A stretch of DNA of 64,000 bases from Novosphingobium sp. SG751A (GCF_013149295.1 NZ_JABGCB010000010.1:62001-126000), one strand, 5' to 3'; counted from the first letter of the stretch, positions 1-10,245 are shown. A program made the numbers and translations. The notes: generated from the sequence alone by a model not told the origin.

Positions 1-566
1 ACCGCCGCCGTCAGGCAGGAGAGCGCACGTTCGCGGTCCACCGCATTGGCCAGACCCGACAGCGCCCGCGCCGCAGGGCCGGAGCCGGGCAGGGGCGTGT
101 CATCATCGGCCTGCGCCGCCGCGCCGCCATCCCAATGCAGCCCCGGCGCAATTGCGGCCAGCGCCCCGCGCCATCCGGTCGCGGGGGCCGGTTGTTCGAC
201 TTCGCGGCTGACATAATAATAGGCCGCGCCCGGCCAACTGTCGCCCGGCTGTTCAAAGGGCATCGGGGCCGTGCTGCTCTGGCCATCGACCGGATCGGTC
301 TCGTCATGGGCGGTGGTGGCCGCCAGCGCCAGCGCACCGGTGCCTTGCCCGCGCCAGGCCTGCACCGCCAGCATCGCCAGCAGCGCACAGATCACCGCCA
401 GCAACCGCTGCATTGTGGCGCGGCGCAGATCGGCGTTCAGCAGGCCGTTGATCTTCATGCCATTGCCCCGGCGCAGGCGCGCGTATTGCTGCGGCGTTCC
501 TTGATCGCGCGCGGGCAGGGGGGCAAATTGGGCATCGAACGCAAGAGCGGCACGCGGGTTGTTCAT
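1..566 (-). CDS. Cell wall hydrolase (SleB-like), N-terminal part, cut by window edge
   Basis: An open frame starts at the ATG on the minus strand at 566 and stays open to the left edge, about 188 codons. The product starts MNNPRAALAFDAQF and has one hydrophobic segment at about residues 52-71 (RLLAVICALLAMLAVQAW), then a Pro/Ala/Asp-rich linker. The last readable residues, RERALSCLTAA, match the beginning of the SleB/Hydrolase_2 domain, where a conserved Cys-Leu-x-x-Ala precedes Val-Tyr-Tyr-Glu-Ala. I infer a membrane-anchored or exported peptidoglycan hydrolase. The catalytic glutamate lies outside the window, so the family call rests on the short domain start and the architecture. Confidence 0.65.
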   Translation of the reverse strand, partial: MNNPRAALAFDAQFAPLPARDQGTPQQYARLRRGNGMKINGLLNADLRRATMQRLLAVICALLAMLAVQAWRGQGTGALALAATTAHDETDPVDGQSSTAPMPFEQPGDSWPGAAYYYVSREVEQPAPATGWRGALAAIAPGLHWDGGAAAQADDDTPLPGSGPAARALSGLANAVDRERALSCLTAA

Positions 567-794
567 CCTGACTTCTCGGCCTTTGGCAAAGCGGGCGATC
601 ATGGCAGAACACACAATCGCCGCGGCTGCACCTGCCGAATTGGGGCCGTCTCATTGCGGCACTGATGGGGCGGATAATCCTTAATGCCTTAATTTGGCCC
701 GCCTGATCATGCTTAAAAAAGCCTTCCGCCTTGCCGCGTGCTTGTCCTGCCCCTTGCACCCCGCGCCATGTGAGGCTAGGGCGCGAGCCACGCC
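567..794. other. Divergent intergenic region, no gene seen
   Basis: This stretch separates the leftward hydrolase gene from the rightward cobalamin riboswitch and presumably holds promoters for both. I see an AT-richer patch near 675-720 but no convincing coding frame or strong consensus promoter. Confidence 0.4.
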
Positions 795-978
795 AACGGT
801 GCCTCCTGCAAGGGGGGCTGAAAAGGGAATTTGCCTCTCATTGCCTTGTCAGTGAGAGATGCAAAGCTGCCCCCGCAACTGTTTCCGGGCGAGCGTACTG
901 CCATATGCCACTGGGCCGATCAGGTCTGGGAAGGCGGCGGATACGCGATGACCCCGGATAGCCAGGAGACCTGCCGGT
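795..978 (+). promoter_or_regulatory. Cobalamin (B12) riboswitch
   Basis: The conserved blocks of the cobalamin riboswitch appear in order: GGTGCC near 798, AAAAGGGAAT at 821-830, GCTGCCCCCGCAACTG near 867-881, GCCACTGG near 905, GGGAAGGCG near 928, and the B12 box AGCCAGGAGACCTGCC at about 960-975. The element lies about 130 nt upstream of the btuB ATG, within the leader. No clear terminator hairpin with a T-tract lies between the B12 box and the start codon, so control of translation initiation is more likely than attenuation; that part is inference. Confidence 0.93.
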
Positions 979-1105
979 GGTGGTCGTTCAGCGCCGGGCG
1001 GGGAAGACCGGATGCAGCGCGATGCCGTCTGTTTCCATGCGCAAGGGGCGCCTGGGGCGGCCTCTCCCGCCACGAACGGCAAGATGCCTTCGTGAGGGAA
1101 GCATT

Positions 1106-2953
1106 ATGAAGATTCGTTATTTTGCCGCCGCTTCGTCGCTGGTGGCGCTGGCCCTGTCCGCGCCCGTCTTGGCCGCCGAGGATGATGGTGCGATCACCGT
1201 TCTGGCCACCGGCCACAGCCAGCCGGTCGACCAGACCGGGCAGTCGATCAGCGTCGTTGATCTGGCCGAGATCCAGTCGATCCAGGGGCCGGACCTGACC
1301 CGCGTGCTGACCCGCCTGCCGGGCGTATCCTTTGCCCGCGCCGGGGGCCTTGGGGCCACCACCAGTTTTTTCGTGCGCGGCGCCAATTCCGAACAGACCC
1401 TTGTGATGATCGACGGGGTGAAGGTCGAGGACACGGCGGCCCCTTCGGGCGGCTATGATTTCGCCAATCTCGTCAGCGGGGGCGTCGGCAGCATCGAACT
1501 GCTGCGCGGATCGAACAGCGTGGTGTGGGGCAGCAATGCCATCGGCGGCGTGATCGCCATCACCAGCCGGGAGATCAATGGCGCAGAGCTGAATTTCGAA
1601 GGCGGCAGCAACAACACCTTTGACGCGGGCGCGACGCTGGGCGTTGCCCGCGATGCCTATGCCATCACGCTCAACGGCGGATATCTCAGCACCGACGGCA
1701 TCCCCACCCGCATCACCGACACGCGCGCCAATGGCTTCCACCAGACCCGCCTGTCCACCCGCGCCCGCCTGCGTCTGGCGCAGGGGCTGAACCTTGTGGC
1801 CGCGGCGCGCTATGCCGAGGGCAAGGTGGGCGTCGATTCCTATGACTGGTCGCTGGGCTATGTGAACCGTGGCGAGCAGCAGTCGAGCGAGCAGGTTTCG
1901 GGCCGCGTGGGTCTGGAATATGCGGCTGAGACCTATTCGGCGCGTCTGGGCATCAGCCAGTCCTCGCTGCGCCGGGGCTATATCGATCCCACGGTTCAGG
2001 CCACCGAATACAGCTCCTATCTGGGCCGCAGCACGCGTATCGATGGCGCGGCCCATGTTGATCTGCCCTATTTCTTTGCTGCCGATGTGGGCGGCGAGGC
2101 GATGTGGAACCATGCGCGCAATTATTATTTCACCCCCGGCCCTGAAAATGATGCCAATATCGCCAGCGGCTATGGCCTGCTGGGCTGGCGGGCGTTTGGG
2201 CTGAGCCTGTCGGGCGGCCTTCGCGTGGACAGCCATTCCACCTTTGGCACCCACACCAGCTTCGGCGCGAACGGCTCGTACAATCTGATCGCGGACGTGC
2301 GCCTGCGTGCCTCCTATGGCGAAGGCTTCCGCGCCCCCACGCTCTATCAGCTCTTCGACCCCTATTCAGGCAGCAAGACGCTGAAGGCCGAAACCAGCAA
2401 GTCCTATGACGTGGGCCTTGAAAAGGGCGACCGCAACGGCAAACTCTATGGCGCCGTCACATGGTTCCACCGCGACACCAACAACCAGATCGACTATGAC
2501 CTGTCCACCTCGACCTATGCCAATCTGGGCCGCACGCGGGCCGAGGGTCTGGAATTCGAAGCGGGCCTGCGTCCGGTCGAGGCGCTGCAACTGCGTGCGC
2601 TCTACACTTTCGTGAAGAGCACCAACCAGACCGCCGGCAGCAGCGCGCTGGGCAAGGATCTGGCCCGCCGTCCGCGCCATATGGTCACCTGGTCGGCCGA
2701 TTGGAAAACGCCGTTGGCGGGCCTTGCCATCGGCGGCGACATTCGCGTCGTCTCGTCCAGCTTTGACAATGCGGCCAACAGCAACCGTCTGGCGGGCTAT
2801 GCCTTGTTTGGCCTGCGCGCCAGCATTCCGGTGGGCGATCATGCGGAAATCTTCGGCCGCATCGAAAACCTGACGAATGAGCGCTATGCGGTGGTCAAGG
2901 ATTACAATTCCTATGGCCGCACCGCAGCGCTGGGCCTGCGGGCAAAGCTGTAA
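1106..2953 (+). CDS. btuB: TonB-dependent vitamin B12 outer-membrane receptor
   Basis: The 615-residue product starts with a signal peptide (MKIRYFAAASSLVALALSA, cleavage near residue 23), then a TonB-box-like segment and a plug domain (LTRLPGVSF, FVRGANSEQTLVMIDGV, IGGVIAI). A 22-strand-type barrel follows and ends ALGLRAKL, an aromatic-poor terminus for an outer-membrane barrel. GTGAGGGAAGC just upstream gives a good ribosome site for the ATG at 1106, so longer in-frame starts are rejected. The size matches E. coli BtuB (about 600 aa). The upstream B12 riboswitch and downstream btuFCD make cobalamin the likely substrate. Confidence 0.93.
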   Translation: MKIRYFAAASSLVALALSAPVLAAEDDGAITVLATGHSQPVDQTGQSISVVDLAEIQSIQGPDLTRVLTRLPGVSFARAGGLGATTSFFVRGANSEQTLVMIDGVKVEDTAAPSGGYDFANLVSGGVGSIELLRGSNSVVWGSNAIGGVIAITSREINGAELNFEGGSNNTFDAGATLGVARDAYAITLNGGYLSTDGIPTRITDTRANGFHQTRLSTRARLRLAQGLNLVAAARYAEGKVGVDSYDWSLGYVNRGEQQSSEQVSGRVGLEYAAETYSARLGISQSSLRRGYIDPTVQATEYSSYLGRSTRIDGAAHVDLPYFFAADVGGEAMWNHARNYYFTPGPENDANIASGYGLLGWRAFGLSLSGGLRVDSHSTFGTHTSFGANGSYNLIADVRLRASYGEGFRAPTLYQLFDPYSGSKTLKAETSKSYDVGLEKGDRNGKLYGAVTWFHRDTNNQIDYDLSTSTYANLGRTRAEGLEFEAGLRPVEALQLRALYTFVKSTNQTAGSSALGKDLARRPRHMVTWSADWKTPLAGLAIGGDIRVVSSSFDNAANSNRLAGYALFGLRASIPVGDHAEIFGRIENLTNERYAVVKDYNSYGRTAALGLRAKL

Positions 2954-2956
2954 CGG

Positions 2957-3793
2957 ATGCGCGGGGGGCTGGTCCTGCTTGGCGCCATGTTGGTGGGAGC
3001 TTGTGCTCCCGCTGCGCCCAAGGTTCAGCCCTCCCGCATCATCAGCCTCAACCCTTGCACAGATGCGCTGCTGGTCGAACTGGCCGACCGCGATCAGGTC
3101 GGCGCGCTCTCCTCCTATAGCCGCGATCCGGCGCAAAGCTCGATGGATGTGGCGCGGGCGCGGGCCTATCCCTTCACCCGTGGCGCGATGGAGGAGGTGA
3201 TCGCCTCCCAGCCATCGCTGGTGGTTTCGGGCAGCTTTACCCCGGCTGCCACGCGCGCGGCCTATGCGCGCATGGGTCTGCGGCTGGAGGAGTTTTCCAT
3301 GGCCTCCACGGTGGAGGAGAGCGAGGCGCAGATCCGCCGCATGGCCGCCCTGCTGGGCCACCCCGAGCGGGGCGAGGCGATGATCGCACGGATCGACCGG
3401 GCGATGCGCGAGGCCGCGCCGCCGCCGGGCGCCAAACCCTTGCCTGCGCTGATATGGCATGGCGGCGGGCTGGTCGTGGGGGGAGAGACTTTGGTGTCCG
3501 ACCTGCTGCGCCGTACCGGTTTCACGCCCTTTGCCGCGATCCGGGGCATGGGGCAGTCGCAATTCATGCCGCTTGAACGCATGGTGGTCGATCCGCCGCG
3601 TGTGTTGCTGGTGATCGGCCATGGCGACGCCGATGGCGGGCGCGAAGGGCGGCGGGTGCTGGACCATCCGGTGCTGGCGCATCTGCCCGCGATGCAGCGT
3701 TTCGATTTTGACGCCGGGCTTGAATATTGCGGCGGGCCCACCATCATCCGCGCTGCGCAAAGGCTGGCGCACATCCGCCGGGAGGTCCATTGA
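2957..3793 (+). CDS. btuF: Cobalamin ABC transporter substrate-binding lipoprotein
   Basis: The product is 278 residues and begins with a lipoprotein signal whose lipobox is LVGAC, Cys at residue 16. Mature sequence features such as RIISLNPCTDALLVELA and the later GMGQSQFMPLERMVVDPPR match the BtuF/FecB type III periplasmic binding fold. The start lies 3 nt after the btuB stop, and the stop overlaps the btuC start (TGATG), so it is translated as part of the btu operon. It should deliver cobalamin from the receptor to BtuCD. A periplasmic, possibly inner-membrane-anchored location is inferred from the lipobox. Confidence 0.9.
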   Translation: MRGGLVLLGAMLVGACAPAAPKVQPSRIISLNPCTDALLVELADRDQVGALSSYSRDPAQSSMDVARARAYPFTRGAMEEVIASQPSLVVSGSFTPAATRAAYARMGLRLEEFSMASTVEESEAQIRRMAALLGHPERGEAMIARIDRAMREAAPPPGAKPLPALIWHGGGLVVGGETLVSDLLRRTGFTPFAAIRGMGQSQFMPLERMVVDPPRVLLVIGHGDADGGREGRRVLDHPVLAHLPAMQRFDFDAGLEYCGGPTIIRAAQRLAHIRREVH

Positions 3794-4770
3794 TGACGCG
3801 GTTGAACGCCAGTCTTTTCGGCGCGCTGGTGCTGGTTTTTGCGGTATCCTTGCTGGCAGGGCGGGTTTGGATTGATCCGTTCCATCCCGATGTGCCGGGC
3901 GCGGGCCTGATTCTGATGCAATTGCGCCTGCCGCGCAGCGTGTTGGCCGTGCTGGCGGGCGGCGGGCTGGGGGCGGCGGGCGCGGCGATGCAGGCTTATT
4001 TGCGCAATCCTCTGGCCGATCCGGGCCTGTTCGGCATTGCGCCCAGCGCGGCGCTGGGGGCGGTGCTCAGCATCTGGCTGGGGTCTTATGGCGTTGCGCT
4101 GGGGCCTTGGGCGCTGCCGGTCTTTGCGCTGGTGGGCGCTGGCGGGGCCATGGCGCTGCTGGGGCTGATCGCGGGGCGTTCGTCGGGGGGCGTGGCGCTG
4201 TTCACGCTGGCGGGTATGATGATCGCCAGCCTGTCGGGCGCCTTGATGAGCCTTGCCATCAGCCTTTCGCCTTCACCCTTTGCCCTCTCGGAAATCGTGA
4301 CATGGCTGATGGGGGCGCTGGCGGATCGCTCGTGGCATGAGGTGTGGATCGCCGCGCCGCTGATGCTGATCGGGCTGGGGGCGTTCGTGGCGGCGGGCCG
4401 CTCGCTCGATGCGCTCACGCTGGGCGAGGCGGCGGCGCGCTCACTGGGCGTTGATCCGCGCCGGTTGCAGGCTTTGCTGATCCTTGGCGTGGGATGCACG
4501 GTGGGGGGCAGCGTGGCGGTGGCCGGGATCATCGGCTTTGTCGGCCTTGTGGTGCCGCATCTGCTGCGGCCCTTTACCGACCGGCGACCTTCTTCGCTGA
4601 TCGTGCCTTCGGCGCTGGGCGGGGCCTTGCTGCTGGTGCTGGGGGACAGTTTATGCCGCATCTTTCCGCTGGTGGGGGGCGAATTGCGGCTGGGGATCGC
4701 ACTGTCTTTGCTGGGCGCTCCTTTCTTTCTGGCGCTGCTGTGGCGGATGAGAGACGGGGTGTGGCGATGA
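3793..4770 (+). CDS. btuC: Cobalamin ABC transporter permease
   Basis: This is a 325-residue, very hydrophobic protein of the FecCD/BtuC permease family with about ten membrane segments. Family hallmarks include QLRLPRSVLAVLAGGGLGAAG near residue 38, AYLRNPLADPGLFGI and GFVGLVVPHLLRPFT. The chosen ATG overlaps the btuF stop and is preceded by GGGAGGTCC; longer upstream starts would run into btuF. Length matches E. coli BtuC (326 aa). The stop codon overlaps the btuD start, indicating coupled translation. Confidence 0.93.
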   Translation: MTRLNASLFGALVLVFAVSLLAGRVWIDPFHPDVPGAGLILMQLRLPRSVLAVLAGGGLGAAGAAMQAYLRNPLADPGLFGIAPSAALGAVLSIWLGSYGVALGPWALPVFALVGAGGAMALLGLIAGRSSGGVALFTLAGMMIASLSGALMSLAISLSPSPFALSEIVTWLMGALADRSWHEVWIAAPLMLIGLGAFVAAGRSLDALTLGEAAARSLGVDPRRLQALLILGVGCTVGGSVAVAGIIGFVGLVVPHLLRPFTDRRPSSLIVPSALGGALLLVLGDSLCRIFPLVGGELRLGIALSLLGAPFFLALLWRMRDGVWR

Positions 4771-5522
4771 TGCTTTGCGCGCGCAATCTGACGCTGGCCG
4801 GGCGGCTGGGCGATGTTTCCCTCGACCTTTCGCCGGGGCAGGTGACGGCTATCTGCGGCCCCAACGGCGCGGGCAAATCCAGCCTTGTTTCGGCCATGGC
4901 GGGGGTTTTGCCGGTGTCGGGAGCCTTGTCGCTCGATGGGCAGGATTTGCCCGCTATGCCTCCGCGCGAAAGGGCACGACTGCTCGGCTATCTGCCGCAG
5001 GGGGGCGAGGCGGCGTGGGATGTGGGCGTTGGCACGCTGGTCGAATTGGGCCGTTTGCCGTGGCAGGCCGCGCCCCTGCACCGCGCCCATGCCGATGGCG
5101 CGCAGGATCGCGAGGCCGTGGCGCAGGCGATTGCGGCGATGGATCTTGACCATCTGATCGATCGCCCGCTTTCGCGCCTGTCGGGCGGCGAGCGGGCGAG
5201 GGCCTTGCTGGCCCGGGTGCTGGCCGGGCGTCCGCGCTGGGTGCTGGCCGATGAACCCCTGGCCAGCCTCGATCTGGGCCATGGGCTGCGCCTGTTGACG
5301 GCTCTGCGGCAGCAGGCCGCGCAGGGCGTTGGTGTGTGCCTTGTGCTGCATGATCTGGCCATGGCGATGAACCATGCCGACCGCGTGGTGGTGATGGAGA
5401 GGGGCCGGGTGGTGGCGGAAGGTGCGCCGGGGGAGGCGTTAAGCGAGGAGGTGATCGCGCGCGTCTGGGGCGTAACGGGGCGCTGGCTGGGGCCGGAGGG
5501 CGCGCGGGCGCTCAGCCTGTAA
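4767..5522 (+). CDS. btuD: Cobalamin ABC transporter ATP-binding protein
   Basis: The 251-residue ATPase has a Walker A GPNGAGKSS at residues 31-39, the signature LSGGE at 138-142, Walker B WVLADEP at 158-164 and the H-loop histidine at 195 (LVLHDLA). It starts ATGATG overlapping the btuC stop; either ATG could be used. It completes BtuB-F-C-D. No cobalamin biosynthesis gene follows, so the locus is purely for uptake. Confidence 0.92.
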   Translation: MMLCARNLTLAGRLGDVSLDLSPGQVTAICGPNGAGKSSLVSAMAGVLPVSGALSLDGQDLPAMPPRERARLLGYLPQGGEAAWDVGVGTLVELGRLPWQAAPLHRAHADGAQDREAVAQAIAAMDLDHLIDRPLSRLSGGERARALLARVLAGRPRWVLADEPLASLDLGHGLRLLTALRQQAAQGVGVCLVLHDLAMAMNHADRVVVMERGRVVAEGAPGEALSEEVIARVWGVTGRWLGPEGARALSL

Positions 5523-5601
5523 TGTGCCAAATGGGAACGGCCGGGCAAATTGCGGGTTAACCGAATGGACATGGCGCGCGGTTTGCGGTTGTCTTGGCGC
5601 C

Positions 5602-6897
5602 ATGAACAAGGGTTTGCCTTTCCTCGCCTTGATGGCTCTGCTGGCCGGGCCGCTGCGCGCCGATGAATTGCCGCGCGCCGATGTCGCGCCTGTGTGGGTC
5701 GTCCCGGTCGCCATGCCCGCCATGGTGCAACCGGCCGGAGCGGCCCCGCTGCATATGGTGATGCAGGATCAGCAGGTGTGGTTTCACGGGGGTACGACAA
5801 GTTTCTATCAGCGCCGCATCCTGCGCATTGACCAGCCGGAGGGGATTCAGGGCATGACCCGCCTGTCGGTGCAATGGCGGCCCGAGACCGACCGGCTGAC
5901 CATCCACGCCTTTCGCCTGACGCGGGGCAATCGCAGTAATGATCTGTTGCCCTCGGTGCAGGAGGTGCTGGCGCATAAGGGCAGCAACCTTGGTGGTTTG
6001 CGTGTGGACGGACAGCGTTCGCTGGGCCTGCCGATTGCAGGCATGGCGGTGGGCGATGTGATTGAGATCGCATGGACTATCGACCGCACCGAGCCATTGC
6101 TGGGCGGGCATCACGAGGTGTCGCTTGATGCGGGCAGCCATGGGGTGATCGACCGGCTTGCGCTGGCGGCGCGATGGGATGGGGCCCGGCCGATGGGGGT
6201 GGCAGCCGAAAACCTGCCCGCCGCGCTGGAGCGTGGGCCGGGCCGGGTGGCGATGGTCACCGATGCCCTGGCCGAGAGCAAGGCGGTGCGGGTGCTGGAA
6301 CTGTCGGATTTTGCGCAATGGGCCGATGTGGCGGGAGTGTTTGCGCCCTTGTTTGATGCGGCGCGGCGGGTGGGGCCTGATTCGCCCCTGCGCGGGCAAA
6401 TTGCCGATATTCGCGCGGCCAGCAGCGATCCTCTGGCGCAGGCCGGGATGGCGTTGGCCATTGCGCGGCGCGATGTGCGCTATCTTTATGTCGGGCTGGG
6501 GCAGGGCAATCTGAAACCTATGCCGGCCGATCAGGTATGGCTGCGAGGCTTTGCCGATTGCAAGGGCAAGACGGCGCTGTTGCTGGGCCTGCTCGACGGA
6601 TTGGGCATCAAGGCCGAGGCCGCGCTGGTGGCGACGCAGGGGGGCGAGGGGATGGACCGCCGCTTGCCCAGCGTGACCGGGTTTGACCATGTGATCGTAC
6701 GGGCGCAGATCGCCGGGCGCATCTATTGGCTGGACCCCACCGCCGAGATGGGCGCGAAAGACGGGGCGCTCGATCTGGCCGCGATGCCGGTGCCGCGCTA
6801 TGGCTGGGCCTTGCCGCTGCGGATGGGCGCGGGGCTGGAGGCGGTGGGCGGCATGCGCAGCGCCAGAGGCAAGGCACGCGCCCCCAGGGGAACTTGA
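5602..6897 (+). CDS. DUF3857/transglutaminase-like exported protein, short form
   Basis: A 431-residue protein with a signal peptide (MNKGLPFLALMALLAGPLRA). The N-terminal half (YQRRILRIDQPEGIQ, GDVIEIAWTID) resembles DUF3857 and the second half a transglutaminase-like cysteine-protease fold: catalytic Cys in GFADCKGKTALL, His in GFDHVIVRA and Asp in YWLDPTAEMG are all present. Related proteins usually carry a further C-terminal region after the Asp motif and exceed 600 residues; this one stops about 45 residues past it with a basic tail (SARGKARAPRGT), so it may be a natural short form or a truncation. Its substrate is unknown. It lies 79 nt after btuD without an obvious shared role. Confidence 0.8.
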   Translation: MNKGLPFLALMALLAGPLRADELPRADVAPVWVVPVAMPAMVQPAGAAPLHMVMQDQQVWFHGGTTSFYQRRILRIDQPEGIQGMTRLSVQWRPETDRLTIHAFRLTRGNRSNDLLPSVQEVLAHKGSNLGGLRVDGQRSLGLPIAGMAVGDVIEIAWTIDRTEPLLGGHHEVSLDAGSHGVIDRLALAARWDGARPMGVAAENLPAALERGPGRVAMVTDALAESKAVRVLELSDFAQWADVAGVFAPLFDAARRVGPDSPLRGQIADIRAASSDPLAQAGMALAIARRDVRYLYVGLGQGNLKPMPADQVWLRGFADCKGKTALLLGLLDGLGIKAEAALVATQGGEGMDRRLPSVTGFDHVIVRAQIAGRIYWLDPTAEMGAKDGALDLAAMPVPRYGWALPLRMGAGLEAVGGMRSARGKARAPRGT

Positions 6898-6967
6898 TCG
6901 GCGGACCGGCTTTGTCTAGCGGGGATTGAGGCTTGCATCCCGCGAACAAATCTGGAACACCGCCACC

Positions 6968-9880
6968 ATGAGTCTGACCCATATCACTGTGCGCGGCGCG
7001 CGCGAGCATAATCTCAAAGGCATCGACATCTCTCTGCCGAGGGACAGTCTGATCGTCATCACCGGCCTGTCGGGTTCGGGGAAGTCCTCGCTGGCTTTTG
7101 ACACGATCTATGCCGAAGGGCAGCGGCGCTATGTCGAGAGCCTGTCGGCCTATGCGCGTCAGTTCCTTGAAATGATGCAAAAGCCCGATGTCGAGCATAT
7201 TGACGGGTTGTCGCCCGCGATCTCCATTGAGCAGAAAACCACCAGCCGCAATCCGCGTTCGACCGTGGCCACGGTGACCGAGATTTACGACTATATGCGC
7301 CTGCTGTGGGCGCGGGTGGGGGTGCCTTATTCGCCTGCCACCGGATTGCCGATTGCGGCGCAGACCGTTTCGCAGATGGTGGACCGTGTGATGGCTCTGC
7401 CCGAGGGGACACGGGCCTATTTGCTGGCGCCGGCGGTGCGCGGGCGAAAGGGAGAATATCGCAAGGAAATCGCCGAGTGGCAGAAGGCGGGCTATACGCG
7501 CCTGCGCGTCGATGGCGAGTTGATGGCGATCGAGGATGTGCCTGCGCTCGACAAGAAGCTTAAGCATGACATCGAGGTGGTGGTTGACCGTATCGCGGTG
7601 AAACCCGGCATCGAATCGCGTCTGGCGGATTCGTTTGAACAGGCGTTGAAGCTGGCCGAGGGGCTGGCTTTTGTCGATCTGGCCGATGGCGTGGTGCCGG
7701 GGCGCGAGGGCGAGGTTGCGGCGGGTTCGAAGAAAAAGGGCGCGCAGCTGAAGGGGACCGGAGTTCCTGCCAACCGCATTGTGTTCTCTGAAAAATTCGC
7801 CTGTCCGGTGTCGGGTTTCACGCTGGAGGCGGTCGAGCCGCGCCTGTTTTCGTTCAACGCGCCGCAGGGGGCGTGTCCGGCCTGCGATGGTCTGGGCGAA
7901 AAATTACTGTTTGATCCCCAGCTTGTCGTGCCGAACGAGGCGTTGAGCATCAAGGAAGGGGCGGTGGTGCCATGGGCCAAATCGAACCCGCCTTCGCCCT
8001 ATTATATGCAGGTGCTGGCCTCGCTGGGTGGGCATTACGGGTTCAGTCTGGAAACGCCTTGGGCCGATCTGCCGACCGAGGTGAAGATTGTCGTCCTCTA
8101 TGGCACGGGCAAGGCGCCGGTGCCGCTGACCTTTATCGACGGCAAGAAGGCCTATACGGTCACCAAGCCGTTTGAGGGCGTGATCGGCAATCTCAACCGC
8201 CGCATGTTGCAGACCGAAAGCGCGTGGATGAAGGAGGAACTGGGCAAGTTCCAGACCTCGCAGCCTTGCGAAGTGTGTGAGGGCAAGCGTTTGAAGCCCG
8301 AGGCGCTGTGTGTGAAAGTGGCCGACAGCGATATTTCCAGCCGCACGCGGCTGAGTGTTTCGGATGCGCTGGAGTGGTTTTCGACGCTGAATGAGCATTT
8401 GACCGATCAGCAGCGCCAGATTGCCAAGGCGATCCTGAAAGAAATCAACGAAAGGCTTGGTTTCCTTAACAATGTCGGCCTGGATTATTTGAACCTCGAC
8501 CGCACCAGCGGGACTTTGTCGGGCGGGGAAAGCCAGCGCATCAGGCTGGCCTCGCAGATCGGGAGCGGTCTGTCGGGCGTGCTTTACGTGCTCGACGAAC
8601 CCTCTATTGGTCTGCATCAGCGCGACAATGACCGTTTGCTGGAGACGCTCAAGCGGCTGCGCGATCTGGGCAATACGGTGATCGTGGTCGAGCATGACGA
8701 GGATGCGATCCGCACCGCCGATTATATCGTCGATTTGGGGCCGGGCGCGGGCGTGCATGGCGGCAGCATCGTGGCCGAAGGGACGCTGGAGGATATTCTG
8801 GCCAATCCCGACAGCATCACCGGGCAATATCTGACCGGCGAGCGCCGGATCGAGGTGCCCAGCGAGCGCAGGCCGGGCAATGGCAAGGCAATTGTCGTTG
8901 AAAATGCGCGGGCGAATAACCTGAAAGGTGTGACGGCGCGGTTCCCGTTGGGGACGTTCTGTTGCGTCACCGGTGTGTCGGGGTCGGGCAAATCGACGTT
9001 GACGCTTGATACTTTGCAGGCGGGCGCCAGCCGCGTGTTGAATGGGGCGCGGGTGATTGCCGGGGCGCATGACAAGATCGTTGGTCTTGAGCATTGCGAC
9101 AAGGTGATCGAGATCGACCAGAGCCCGATCGGCCGCACGCCGCGCTCCAATCCGGCGACCTATACCGGTGCCTTCGGGCAAATCCGCGACTGGTTTGCAG
9201 GCCTGCCCGAGGCGCAGGCGCGGGGTTACAAGGCCGGGCGGTTCAGCTTCAACGTCAAGGGCGGGCGGTGTGAGGCCTGTCAGGGCGATGGCCTTATCAA
9301 GATCGAGATGCACTTTCTGCCCGACGTTTATGTGACCTGCGAGGAATGCGGTGGAAAGCGTTATAATCGCGAGACTTTGGAGGTAAAATTCAAGGGCCAT
9401 TCCATTGCCGACGTGCTGGATATGACCATTGAGGATGCCGAGAGTTTCTTTGCCAATGTGCCGCCGATCCGCGACCGAATGCATATGCTCAACGAGGTTG
9501 GGCTGGGCTATGTCAAGGTGGGGCAACAGGCTACGACCCTGTCGGGCGGCGAAGCGCAGCGGGTGAAACTGGCCAAAGAACTGGCGCGGCGCTCGACCGG
9601 CAAGACGCTCTATGTGCTGGATGAACCGACCACGGGCCTGCATTTCGAGGACGTGCGCAAATTGCTCGAAGTGCTGCATCGCCTGGTCGATCAGGGCAAT
9701 TCGGTGGTGGTAATTGAGCATAATCTCGACGTCATCAAGACTGCCGACTGGATTATCGACATGGGGCCCGAGGGCGGCGTGCGCGGTGGGATGGTCGTGG
9801 CCGAGGGGACACCAGAACAGGTGGCCGCCAATAAGGCGAGCTTTACCGGGGGGTATCTTAAGCCGTTGCTTAAGCGGTGA
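6968..9880 (+). CDS. uvrA: UvrABC excinuclease subunit A
   Basis: The 970-residue product is a full-length UvrA: N-terminal [20 protein letters not shown], first Walker A GLSGSGKS at residues 33-40, the four-cysteine insertion module ([14 protein letters not shown]), the [14 protein letters not shown] segment, the first signature [12 protein letters not shown], the second Walker [11 protein letters not shown], the zinc finger [25 protein letters not shown] and the second signature [12 protein letters not shown]. It recognises bulky DNA lesions with UvrB in nucleotide excision repair. The ATG at 6968 is preferred because it begins the conserved N-terminus. Confidence 0.97.
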   Translation: MSLTHITVRGAREHNLKGIDISLPRDSLIVITGLSGSGKSSLAFDTIYAEGQRRYVESLSAYARQFLEMMQKPDVEHIDGLSPAISIEQKTTSRNPRSTVATVTEIYDYMRLLWARVGVPYSPATGLPIAAQTVSQMVDRVMALPEGTRAYLLAPAVRGRKGEYRKEIAEWQKAGYTRLRVDGELMAIEDVPALDKKLKHDIEVVVDRIAVKPGIESRLADSFEQALKLAEGLAFVDLADGVVPGREGEVAAGSKKKGAQLKGTGVPANRIVFSEKFACPVSGFTLEAVEPRLFSFNAPQGACPACDGLGEKLLFDPQLVVPNEALSIKEGAVVPWAKSNPPSPYYMQVLASLGGHYGFSLETPWADLPTEVKIVVLYGTGKAPVPLTFIDGKKAYTVTKPFEGVIGNLNRRMLQTESAWMKEELGKFQTSQPCEVCEGKRLKPEALCVKVADSDISSRTRLSVSDALEWFSTLNEHLTDQQRQIAKAILKEINERLGFLNNVGLDYLNLDRTSGTLSGGESQRIRLASQIGSGLSGVLYVLDEPSIGLHQRDNDRLLETLKRLRDLGNTVIVVEHDEDAIRTADYIVDLGPGAGVHGGSIVAEGTLEDILANPDSITGQYLTGERRIEVPSERRPGNGKAIVVENARANNLKGVTARFPLGTFCCVTGVSGSGKSTLTLDTLQAGASRVLNGARVIAGAHDKIVGLEHCDKVIEIDQSPIGRTPRSNPATYTGAFGQIRDWFAGLPEAQARGYKAGRFSFNVKGGRCEACQGDGLIKIEMHFLPDVYVTCEECGGKRYNRETLEVKFKGHSIADVLDMTIEDAESFFANVPPIRDRMHMLNEVGLGYVKVGQQATTLSGGEAQRVKLAKELARRSTGKTLYVLDEPTTGLHFEDVRKLLEVLHRLVDQGNSVVVIEHNLDVIKTADWIIDMGPEGGVRGGMVVAEGTPEQVAANKASFTGGYLKPLLKR

Positions 9881-10152
9881 TCTGGGCTGTTGCCCTCCTG
9901 CCGCTGCTGGTGTTGATGGATTGGGCGTTGTGGGCGAAGATTGATGGCATGCTCTCCTTTCCTTCGGCCCGATGGCGCTGGCGACGGCGGCGGCGGTTGC
10001 CTTGGGTGGCGATGTGGGCGTGGTGCGTGGCGACGATACGATTTGTCGCACCATCAACGCAGCCGGAATGGCAATCCGGGGTGATCGTGGGTTTGGGTGT
10101 GGCCATTTGGGTCTGGTGGGGTGTGGCGATCTATCGCGATTTGCAGGAATGA
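9877..10152 (+). CDS. Small putative membrane protein
   Basis: A 91-residue frame starts at GTG overlapping the uvrA stop codon (GTGA). It has a hydrophobic N-terminal segment (about 1-19), a very Arg/Trp-rich middle ([12 protein letters not shown]) and a second hydrophobic segment near 67-84 ending IYRDLQE. The overlap with uvrA and the two-helix pattern with a basic loop argue for a real gene. The Trp-rich composition and the lack of a recognised family keep this tentative. Confidence 0.45.
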   Translation: MIWAVALLPLLVLMDWALWAKIDGMLSFPSARWRWRRRRRLPWVAMWAWCVATIRFVAPSTQPEWQSGVIVGLGVAIWVWWGVAIYRDLQE

Positions 10153-10245
10153 GGTCGGGCGGCGCGTTTTTGCTCCGCTGCTTTGGCTCTGACCCTATTT
10201 TGTCATCGCCGGGCGATAGCAGGGCTGCTTTCCTTGGGAGGCGGT

